From JADCCX01 sp031372765 (GTDB lineage: Bacteria > Pseudomonadota > Alphaproteobacteria > Rhizobiales > Beijerinckiaceae): a stretch of 5,979 bases of DNA. Shown here in pieces: positions 1-5,979 of the stretch (positions are counted from its first letter, which is position 1; each line of letters starts with the position of its first letter). The stretch is taken from assembly GCA_031372765.1 (NCBI GenBank), contig JANMLW010000181.1, forward strand, positions 1 through 5,979. The letters are read 5' to 3'. The notes beneath the pieces are model-generated. The model made no database searches. It was not told the DNA's origin and was given only the letters and a program-made list of their open reading frames with translations. The position numbers and the translations under genes are program-made.

Positions 1-129
1 GTCGGTGCCGACGTCCGAAAGGTCACGTTTCTGTGGACCATCAGGTCCGGCTCCGCCCTCACTGTCCCACCGCGCCAGGGCCTTCTGGCGCAGCCTGATG
101 ACGTCCGGGATGTCGCACCCGGTCGTCAT
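1..129 (-). CDS. Unrecognised protein, N-terminal 43 residues (cut by window edge)
   Basis: An open frame begins at an ATG at 129-127 and stays open to the left edge, giving 43 codons. The product starts MTTGCDIPDVIRLRQKALAR and continues with a Gly/Pro/Asp-rich hydrophilic stretch. No signal peptide or membrane segment is visible in this part. An AGGG at 140-143 lies 10 nt before the ATG and is a modest ribosome binding site. The start is only 25 nt after the stop of the upstream 87-residue membrane protein gene, so the two are probably cotranscribed from the promoter region around 481-495. The amino-acid composition, codon use and spacing look like a real gene, but I do not recognise a family and assign no function. 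The C-terminus is outside the window. Confidence 0.55.
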   Translation of the reverse strand, partial: MTTGCDIPDVIRLRQKALARWDSEGGAGPDGPQKRDLSDVGTD

Positions 130-154
130 GTGCCGGTAACCCTGTGCTGCGGTA

Positions 155-418
155 TCACGTGCCTGCCTGCGGGGGGACTGTTCTCGGCAGATCAGAATTT
201 GATCCCTTGAGTCCGAGCGCGACAACCCACAAGCCGATCAGGTTGACGCCTGGTACGCACGTCAGCACGGCCCAGAACGGGGAGTAGCCAAGATATCGAA
301 GGATCAGGCCAACAGGATAGAAGATCACGGCGGCCATGATCACGAAGAACAGCAGGTGGGGCACGCCCCAGCTGCCCGTCATCATCCAGCCGTACATGGA
401 GCCATTTTCATACATCAT
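155..418 (-). CDS. Small two-helix membrane protein of unknown function
   Basis: The gene encodes 87 residues starting MMYENGSMYGWMMTGSWG. The start at 418 is chosen because GAGAGGG (426-432) stands 7 nt upstream. The frame extends to an ATG at 505, but that start would place the conserved repeat at 481-495 inside the coding region and has no better ribosome binding site. Two hydrophobic segments are visible, at about residues 20-40 (HLLFFVIMAAVIFYPVGLIL) and about 47-70 (PFWAVLTCVPGVNLIGLWVV), joined by a short RYLGYS loop. It is therefore predicted to be an inner-membrane hairpin. The N-terminus is rich in Met (six in the first 14 residues) and aromatic residues. It lies 119 nt downstream of the copper ATPase and 25 nt before the next ORF. 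Met richness beside copA hints at a copper-related role, but this is inference and no family is recognised. Confidence 0.75.
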   Translation of the reverse strand: MMYENGSMYGWMMTGSWGVPHLLFFVIMAAVIFYPVGLILRYLGYSPFWAVLTCVPGVNLIGLWVVALGLKGSNSDLPRTVPPQAGT

Positions 419-425
419 CGCAAAA

Positions 426-432
426 CCCTCTC
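426..432 (-). promoter_or_regulatory. Ribosome binding site fixing the start of the small membrane protein
   Basis: GAGAGGG on the minus strand is 7 nt from the ATG at 418. It is the only good Shine-Dalgarno match near the candidate starts and favours 418 over 505. Confidence 0.6.
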
Positions 433-480
433 TGTGATCCAAAACGCTCCACAACTTTACGCCGGTCACACAAGGGGAGA

Positions 481-500
481 AGGTTCGGAAACTACCCAGA
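481..500 (-). promoter_or_regulatory. Conserved upstream element, copy 1
   Basis: The minus strand reads TCTGGGTAGTTTCCGAACCT, with the 15-bp core at 481-495. It lies 62 nt before the start codon of the 87-residue membrane protein, in the gap after copA. It shares 12 invariant core positions with three other copies, all upstream of minus-strand genes in the same orientation. A promoter or activator site is inferred; the factor is unknown. The rest of the 119-nt gap (419-537) shows no convincing terminator. Confidence 0.5.
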
Positions 501-537
501 GCCACAGCTTCTCGCTTTTCTCGGCGACGGTCAGTGT

Positions 538-2688
<2,151 letters not shown>

Positions 2689-2693
2689 CGTTT

Positions 2694-2697
2694 TCCT
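2694..2697 (-). promoter_or_regulatory. Ribosome binding site fixing the copA start
   Basis: AGGA on the minus strand is 5 nt from the ATG at 2688. It supports this start over the in-frame ATG at 2787, which would add 33 residues unlike the family, and over the ATG at 2682, two codons downstream. Confidence 0.6.
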
Positions 2698-2747
2698 GCC
2701 AAGTTTATGTTTCGCTGACAGACTAAAGGGACAGGCAGTGGAGCAAG

Positions 2748-2767
2748 AGGTTCGGATACTACTCAGG
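2748..2767 (-). promoter_or_regulatory. Conserved upstream element, copy 2 (overlaps response regulator stop)
   Basis: The minus strand reads CCTGAGTAGTATCCGAACCT, with the core at 2748-2762, 59 nt before the copA start. Its TGA (2765-2763) is the stop codon of the response regulator gene, so the element begins exactly where the previous gene ends. The spacing to the start codon nearly equals that of copy 1 (62 nt), as expected for a promoter element. The binding factor is unknown. Confidence 0.5.
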
Positions 2768-3164
2768 ACCCACGAGTGTTTTCCCAATGCCTCGTACCTG
2801 TAAGAATATTGGCCGGTTCGATGGCGCGTTTGATCGCCTGCACCAGTTGCGTCTCCTGAAAGGGCTTCTGGAGCACGCCAGCGGCTGGATTGAGATATTT
2901 TTTGTCAAGCACATCACCGCTGACGAAAATGTGGGGAACAAACCCCGCACTTAAAATGGCATTCACGGCAGTGATCCCGCTGCCTTCGTGCAGGCGAATA
3001 TCAGCGATGATCAGTTCCGGTTTCCACCGGGCAGCAGCCGCAATCGCGCCAGCTTCGGTGCGTTCGGTTGCGCAGACTTCATGCCCCAACTCGGTGAGCA
3101 GCACTTCAAAAAGAAGCGCGATGAGCGTCTCGTCCTCGATGATCAATACGCGGAGCGCCCCCAT
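2763..3164 (-). CDS. Single-domain response regulator (CheY-like receiver)
   Basis: The 133-residue protein is a receiver domain with no output domain. The acidic pocket is E10-D11, the predicted phosphorylated residue is Asp55 (in IIADIRL), the switch Ser is S82 (FVSGD), and the conserved Lys is K100 (QKPF). It should accept phosphate from a histidine kinase or phosphotransferase and act through protein contacts, or serve as a phosphate sink. A tail of about 20 residues (TGTRHWENTRGS at the end) follows the receiver. The ATG at 3164 is preceded by GGTGA at 6 nt and GAGGAA at 12 nt. It lies 60 nt after dps and lacks its own copy of the conserved upstream element, so it is probably read from the dps promoter. 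The cognate kinase is not in the window; the CheB-CheR protein across the divergent promoter may carry a C-terminal kinase and is one candidate, which is inference. Confidence 0.9.
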   Translation of the reverse strand: MGALRVLIIEDETLIALLFEVLLTELGHEVCATERTEAGAIAAAARWKPELIIADIRLHEGSGITAVNAILSAGFVPHIFVSGDVLDKKYLNPAAGVLQKPFQETQLVQAIKRAIEPANILTGTRHWENTRGS

Positions 3165-3224
3165 GAAATATCACCGTTCCTCGTTTCGCGTCTGCACTCT
3201 ACGGAAAATGACGTGCCTCGTGTA

Positions 3225-3710
3225 TCAGGCCTGCTTCGGCACCATATGGGACTCGACAAACCAGAGCTGAAGGTCGATTCCGCGTGATACCTGCGTGAAA
3301 AGATCAGCCGTATCGACATCGCCGAAAGCCGTGGCCGCCACGCTCGCTTCGCGGACACCACCCCCGAACGCGGCAAGTGCACCGGAAACGGCGAAGATGT
3401 GCTTCTGCTCGTCCGCCACGCCGAGTGGATATGCGATCAGTGACGTGCGTTCTGCCGCCATCTGGATCGTGCCATCGGCGGTTCCGCCCAGACCACCGGC
3501 CCGCTCGGCCAGCATATCGGAAAAGCTTTCTACCTCGTCCGACACCTTGTCGAAGAGCTTATGGATTGCAATAAAGTTGGCCCCTCGCACATTCCAGTGC
3601 GCCTGCTTCATCTGGGCATGCAGGTCGATAGCCGTTGCAAGATGCTTGTTCAGCAACGCGACGGACTGAATGCGTATGTTCTCGTCGAGCGTGTTGCGGG
3701 TGGCGTGCAT
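3225..3710 (-). CDS. dps: Dps-family miniferritin (DNA-protection ferroxidase)
   Basis: The 161-residue protein should form a dodecameric cytoplasmic shell that oxidises Fe2+ with H2O2 and stores the iron, limiting Fenton damage. All inter-subunit ferroxidase ligands are visible with the exact spacing of E. coli Dps: H38 (AHWNVRG), H50, D54, D65 and E69 (DMLAER), matching H51, H63, D67, D78 and E82. The length is close to the usual ~165. The N-terminal tail (MHATRNTLDENIR) has no lysine cluster, so DNA binding of the E. coli type is uncertain. The ATG at 3710 is chosen over the upstream TTG at 3725 because GAAGGA stands 7 nt before it. The gene has a 263-nt upstream region with several inverted repeats and copy 3 of the conserved element. 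The response regulator follows after 60 nt. Confidence 0.93.
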   Translation of the reverse strand: MHATRNTLDENIRIQSVALLNKHLATAIDLHAQMKQAHWNVRGANFIAIHKLFDKVSDEVESFSDMLAERAGGLGGTADGTIQMAAERTSLIAYPLGVADEQKHIFAVSGALAAFGGGVREASVAATAFGDVDTADLFTQVSRGIDLQLWFVESHMVPKQA

Positions 3711-3717
3711 GACGGGG

Positions 3718-3723
3718 TCCTTC
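3718..3723 (-). promoter_or_regulatory. Ribosome binding site fixing the dps start
   Basis: GAAGGA on the minus strand is 7 nt from the ATG at 3710. It overlaps the alternative TTG start at 3725-3723, which makes that longer start unlikely. Confidence 0.7.
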
Positions 3724-3753
3724 AACGGCGGATGAATTCAAAAAGGGGTTTCA

Positions 3754-3779
3754 GCACTTGCGTACCGAACCCCAAGTGC
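3754..3779. repeat. Inverted repeat in dps leader (GCACTTG / CAAGTGC)
   Basis: Perfect 7-bp arms at 3754-3760 and 3773-3779 flank a 12-nt loop. It is 44 nt upstream of the dps ATG and could be an operator or a hairpin in the dps mRNA leader. No T-run follows on either strand that would make it a terminator. Confidence 0.4.
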
Positions 3780-3796
3780 GGCCAGAGGCCCAAAAG

Positions 3797-3823
3797 TGGG
3801 AACTCCCAAACCGCCAAATGGCG
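3797..3823. repeat. Two adjacent short palindromes in dps upstream region
   Basis: TGGGA-AC-TCCCA (3797-3808) and CGCCA-AA-TGGCG (3812-3823) lie 3 nt apart. Each has perfect 5-bp arms around a 2-nt centre. They may be protein-binding sites; each alone is short enough to occur by chance. Confidence 0.3.
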
Positions 3824-3863
3824 CTTCTGAAGAACAGGCCGGACCACGTAGATATTTATCGCA

Positions 3864-3903
3864 TTCGGCAATCCCTGCCGAAGGGTCGGAATCTACTTAG
3901 ATT
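3864..3903. repeat. Two inverted repeats overlapping conserved element copy 3
   Basis: TTCGGCA-ATCCC-TGCCGAA (3864-3882, perfect 7-bp arms) is followed by AATCT-ACTT-AGATT (3890-3903, perfect 5-bp arms). The second lies partly within the conserved element, and the first ends at its edge. They do not look like a terminator for the transpeptidase gene because no T-run follows on the minus strand. Confidence 0.4.
3882..3901 (-). promoter_or_regulatory. Conserved upstream element, copy 3
   Basis: The minus strand reads TCTAAGTAGATTCCGACCCT, with the core at 3882-3896. It differs from the others at one core position (GACCC for GAACC). It lies 171 nt upstream of the dps start, further than copies 1 and 2 from their genes, which would imply a long leader. 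It sits in the 263-nt gap 3711-3973, which holds no convincing gene. Confidence 0.45.
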
Positions 3904-3973
3904 ATCCTTGGTAAGGGACATGGGCCTAAAATCGGCCAACCATATGAGCAGGCTGCTTTAACGCAGCTTCATC

Positions 3974-4648
3974 CTATGATCCGACGATCACCCGAGAACC
4001 GACCGGAACGCGGTTATAGAGATCGATCACGTCCTGATTGAACATGCGGATGCAGCCGCTGGAAACCGAAAGTCCGATGCTCGAAGGGTCATTGGTGCCA
4101 TGGATGCGATAGAGCGTGTCACGTCCTTCGCGGTGCAGGTACAGCGCACGCGCACCAAGCGGATTTTCAAGGCCGGGGTCCATGCCACCGCTCCACTTTG
4201 CATTGCGTGCGGGATCGCGCGCGACCATGTCCGCCGTCGGTGTCCAGCGCGGCCATTCTGCCTTGCGACCCACTTCAGCGCGTCCGCTCCATTCGAGCCC
4301 TTCCTTGCCGACACCAACGCCATAGCGCACGGCAAGCCCATCCGGAAGAACCAGATGAAGCGTATGCCGTGTCGTGCTGATGATGATGGTGCCGGGAGGC
4401 TCCGGCGTCGGGAATGGCACGACACTGCGCAGAAAACTGGTGTCAATGTCGTTGAAATCGACTTCCGGTATGGGAAATCGCTCATCGGGAACCGCGGAGT
4501 AAAGCGCCGCGACCTGCGGAGCGATCTCATTGCCCGCAAAAGGCCTTGGCTGATAGGAATCTGGAGGAGGAACGCCAATACAGCTCACCAAAGCCATTGG
4601 AAGGGCGAGCATGGCCACACGCCGTATGAAACTGGGTAGATTTTGCAT
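3974..4648 (-). CDS. L,D-transpeptidase lipoprotein (YkuD domain)
   Basis: The 224-residue exported enzyme is predicted to form 3-3 cross-links in peptidoglycan or attach proteins to it. The N-terminus is a lipoprotein signal: FIRR, then a hydrophobic run to the lipobox LVSC with Cys23 as the lipidation site. A Pro-rich linker follows, and the YkuD domain begins near residue 86 (GTIIISTTRHTLHL). Catalytic residues are H183 (RIHGT) and C199 in SSGCIRM (197-202), with R201. The usual motif is SHGC(I/V)R, so Ser replaces the second His. The start at 4648 gives a compact signal peptide. An ATG at 4684 would add 12 residues (MRNRQTDQLTEY); neither has a strong ribosome binding site, so the start is uncertain. 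It is divergent from cheB-cheR. No terminator was recognised downstream. Confidence 0.9.
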   Translation of the reverse strand: MQNLPSFIRRVAMLALPMALVSCIGVPPPDSYQPRPFAGNEIAPQVAALYSAVPDERFPIPEVDFNDIDTSFLRSVVPFPTPEPPGTIIISTTRHTLHLVLPDGLAVRYGVGVGKEGLEWSGRAEVGRKAEWPRWTPTADMVARDPARNAKWSGGMDPGLENPLGARALYLHREGRDTLYRIHGTNDPSSIGLSVSSGCIRMFNQDVIDLYNRVPVGSRVIVGS

Positions 4649-4686
4649 GTATTCTGTCAATTGGTCCGTTTGGCGATTTCGCATGA

Positions 4687-4706
4687 TTTATCGAAACTTA
4701 GATAAA
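4687..4706. repeat. Inverted repeat TTTATC-N8-GATAAA near transpeptidase start
   Basis: Perfect 6-bp arms (4687-4692 and 4701-4706) lie just upstream of the alternative ATG at 4684. It could be an operator or a leader hairpin for the transpeptidase gene. The AT-rich arms also resemble a -10 region. Confidence 0.3.
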
Positions 4707-4730
4707 ACACCCTCGCCGTGCGATGTGCGA

Positions 4731-4750
4731 AGGTTCGGAATCTACTCAAT
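4731..4750 (-). promoter_or_regulatory. Conserved upstream element, copy 4
   Basis: The minus strand reads ATTGAGTAGATTCCGAACCT, with the core at 4731-4745. It lies 82 nt before the transpeptidase start at 4648 (46 nt if 4684 is used). It is in the divergent region shared with cheB-cheR, so it could in principle serve either gene. The orientation matches the other three copies, which face minus-strand genes. Confidence 0.5.
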
Positions 4751-4762
4751 TTGCCGCAAATT
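4748..4762. promoter_or_regulatory. 15-bp palindrome in divergent promoter region
   Basis: AATTTGC-C-GCAAATT has perfect 7-bp arms around one base. It overlaps the edge of conserved element copy 4 and sits between the divergent transpeptidase and cheB-cheR genes. The shape fits a dimeric repressor or activator site; no regulator is identified. Confidence 0.4.
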
Positions 4763-4840
4763 AACGCGCTCATGCCGCAGTTGAAGGCATTCAAGCCGTG
4801 ACTCTATGTCCATGCTATGACCTAGTGGGGACATTGCGTC

Positions 4841-4844
4841 AGGA
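4841..4844 (+). promoter_or_regulatory. Ribosome binding site fixing the cheB-cheR start
   Basis: AGGA is 5 nt before the ATG at 4850. The in-frame ATG at 4844 overlaps it and has no ribosome binding site of its own; a TAG at 4823 closes the frame upstream. Confidence 0.6.
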
Positions 4845-4849
4845 TGGAC

Positions 4850-5979
4850 ATGCCGAAAACCTCCAAACCCCGATCCGGACAGCGACCAAAGCAACCCGGC
4901 TTGGCTCGTAGCCATGTCGCAGCGCGCGGCCCACAATCCGGCACGGCTGATTTCCTGATTGTCGCCATCGGTGCATCCGCGGGCGGTCTGGACGCCTGCC
5001 GAAAGCTGATCGATGCAATTCCCGACAACACCGGGATGGCGTTCATCCTTGTCCAGCACCTTGATCCGAACCACGACAGCCTTCTGGTCGATCTGCTGGC
5101 CAGCCATACGAAGATGACAGTCAGCCAGGCCGTTGAAGGCGTGCTGCTCGCACCGGACCATCTCTATGTCATTCCGCCCGGTGCCTACCTGTCGGTCACA
5201 GGCGGAGCGCTGCATCTGTCCGAACCGGAGGCGCGCCACGGCGCTCGCCTGCCATTCGATTTCCTGCTGCGCTCGCTTGCGGAAGATTGCGCTGCGCGGA
5301 CTGCTTGCGTTGTCCTGTCAGGCACGGGCTCCGATGGCAGCGAAGGAGTCAAAGCGCTGAAAGCCAAGGGCGGCTTCGTCATCGCACAGGAGCCCGAAGA
5401 GGCGGAGTATGACGGCATGCCGCGCAGTGCCATCCTCACGGGCGCGGTCGACCTTACGCTGAGGGTGTCGGCCATTCCGGCTGCGTTGGCGAAGCATGGC
5501 AGTCACAAAGGGAAGCCGGCGTCCGCAAGGAGCCAGCGTGCTGCGAACAAGACCGATGACGGTCTTGCCGCAATAGTCGATCTGCTGCGCACCCGGACAT
5601 CGCATGACTTCACGCTCTACAAGCAGGGCACGCTGAAACGTCGCATTGAACGGCGCATGGCCATGAGCGCGGGCCCGGTCCATGACATGACGGGATATCT
5701 GGCATCTCTGACATCGGACCCTGTGGAACTGGAACTGCTGGCGAAGGATCTGCTGATCAACGTCACCAGCTTTTTTCGCGACCCCAAGATTTTCGACTAT
5801 CTCGCAAAGACCACTTTGCCTGACATGCTGCGCGCCCACGTTGCCGACCAGCCCCTGCGCATCTGGATCGCGGGCTGCAGCACGGGGGAGGAAACCTACT
5901 CTCTCGCCATGCTGCTGCGCGAGGAGATCACGGAGTCGAAGCGCAATGTGAAACTCCAGATCTTCGCGTCGGATGTCGA
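4850..5979 (+). CDS. CheB-CheR fusion signalling protein (C-terminus beyond window)
   Basis: The frame is open from 4850 to the right edge, giving 376 codons. After a basic N-terminal tail of about 33 residues comes a CheB methylesterase domain with no receiver in front. Its catalytic triad is visible: S43 (GASAGG), H70 (VQHLDP) and D162 (SGTGSDG). After a linker near residues 220-240, a CheR methyltransferase follows. Its N-terminal helical part includes YKQGTLKRRIERRM and NVTSFFRD (304-311), and the S-adenosylmethionine site begins at IWIAGCSTGEE (338-348). Proteins of this design usually continue with coiled coil, PAS domains and a histidine kinase, but none of that is in view here. No chemoreceptor or other che gene is nearby, so a role in stress or two-component signalling rather than classical chemotaxis is inferred. 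Confidence 0.92.
   Translation, partial: MPKTSKPRSGQRPKQPGLARSHVAARGPQSGTADFLIVAIGASAGGLDACRKLIDAIPDNTGMAFILVQHLDPNHDSLLVDLLASHTKMTVSQAVEGVLLAPDHLYVIPPGAYLSVTGGALHLSEPEARHGARLPFDFLLRSLAEDCAARTACVVLSGTGSDGSEGVKALKAKGGFVIAQEPEEAEYDGMPRSAILTGAVDLTLRVSAIPAALAKHGSHKGKPASARSQRAANKTDDGLAAIVDLLRTRTSHDFTLYKQGTLKRRIERRMAMSAGPVHDMTGYLASLTSDPVELELLAKDLLINVTSFFRDPKIFDYLAKTTLPDMLRAHVADQPLRIWIAGCSTGEETYSLAMLLREEITESKRNVKLQIFASDV

Noticed and set aside
481..495. GGTTCGG in the repeated element as a tRNA T-loop remnant or attachment site
   Set aside because: The T-loop pattern GGTTCRAnnCC is not matched, no acceptor stem or cloverleaf is present, and no integrase gene is seen.
2689..2747. CueR/MerR-type operator in the copA leader
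   Set aside because: No dyad of the ACCTTCC...GGAAGGT kind with a 19-nt promoter spacer could be found.
3165..3182. GGAAC upstream of the response regulator as an EcfG -35 box
   Set aside because: It lies at the start codon and no CGTT occurs at 16-17 nt downstream; it more likely contributes to the ribosome binding site.
3758..3961. Plus-strand frame of 67 codons in the dps upstream gap
   Set aside because: It starts with TTG, lacks a clear ribosome binding site and runs through several inverted repeats and the conserved element; no family resemblance.
3942..3973. GCTGC-GTTAAA-GCAGC hairpin after the transpeptidase stop (minus strand) as a terminator
   Set aside because: The stem is only 5 bp and no T-run follows it, so a rho-independent terminator is not supported.
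5318..5839. Minus-strand open frames opposite the plus-strand gene, including 4742-5239 and 5318-5839
   Set aside because: The plus strand there encodes intact CheB and CheR motifs; the minus frames have low-complexity products and no ribosome binding site.

Overview
The window comes from a GC-rich proteobacterial chromosome or large replicon, most likely an alphaproteobacterium. This is inferred from protein style: a CheB-CheR fusion of the kind common in rhizobia and sphingomonads, a lone receiver protein, and a YkuD lipoprotein with an SSGCIR active site. The order and genus cannot be fixed from sequence alone. No rRNA, tRNA, CRISPR array, insertion sequence or phage gene was seen.

Layout, left to right. 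Six genes lie on the minus strand and one on the plus strand. Bases 1-129 (minus) hold the start of an unrecognised protein cut by the window edge. Bases 155-418 (minus) encode an 87-residue two-helix membrane protein of unknown function. Bases 538-2688 (minus) encode a Cu+-type P1B ATPase with an N-terminal Cys/His/Met metal-binding domain. Bases 2763-3164 (minus) encode a single-domain response regulator, 3225-3710 (minus) a Dps miniferritin, and 3974-4648 (minus) an L,D-transpeptidase lipoprotein. A divergent plus-strand gene starts at 4850 and runs off the right edge. It encodes a CheB methylesterase domain fused to a CheR methyltransferase domain.

Together the genes look like a stress and envelope cluster: copper export, iron and peroxide detoxification by Dps, peptidoglycan cross-linking, and two signalling proteins. 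The gene spacing suggests four minus-strand transcription units: the transpeptidase alone, dps plus the response regulator, copA alone, and the small membrane protein plus the truncated ORF.

The most notable signal is not a gene. A 15-bp core, GTAGWWTCCGAMCCT read on the minus strand, occurs four times (481-495, 2748-2762, 3882-3896, 4731-4745). One copy sits upstream of each of the four predicted minus-strand units, always in the same orientation. This is best explained as a shared promoter or activator element that would make the cluster a regulon. I do not recognise it as a known site. The dps leader and the divergent transpeptidase/cheB-cheR region also carry several inverted repeats.
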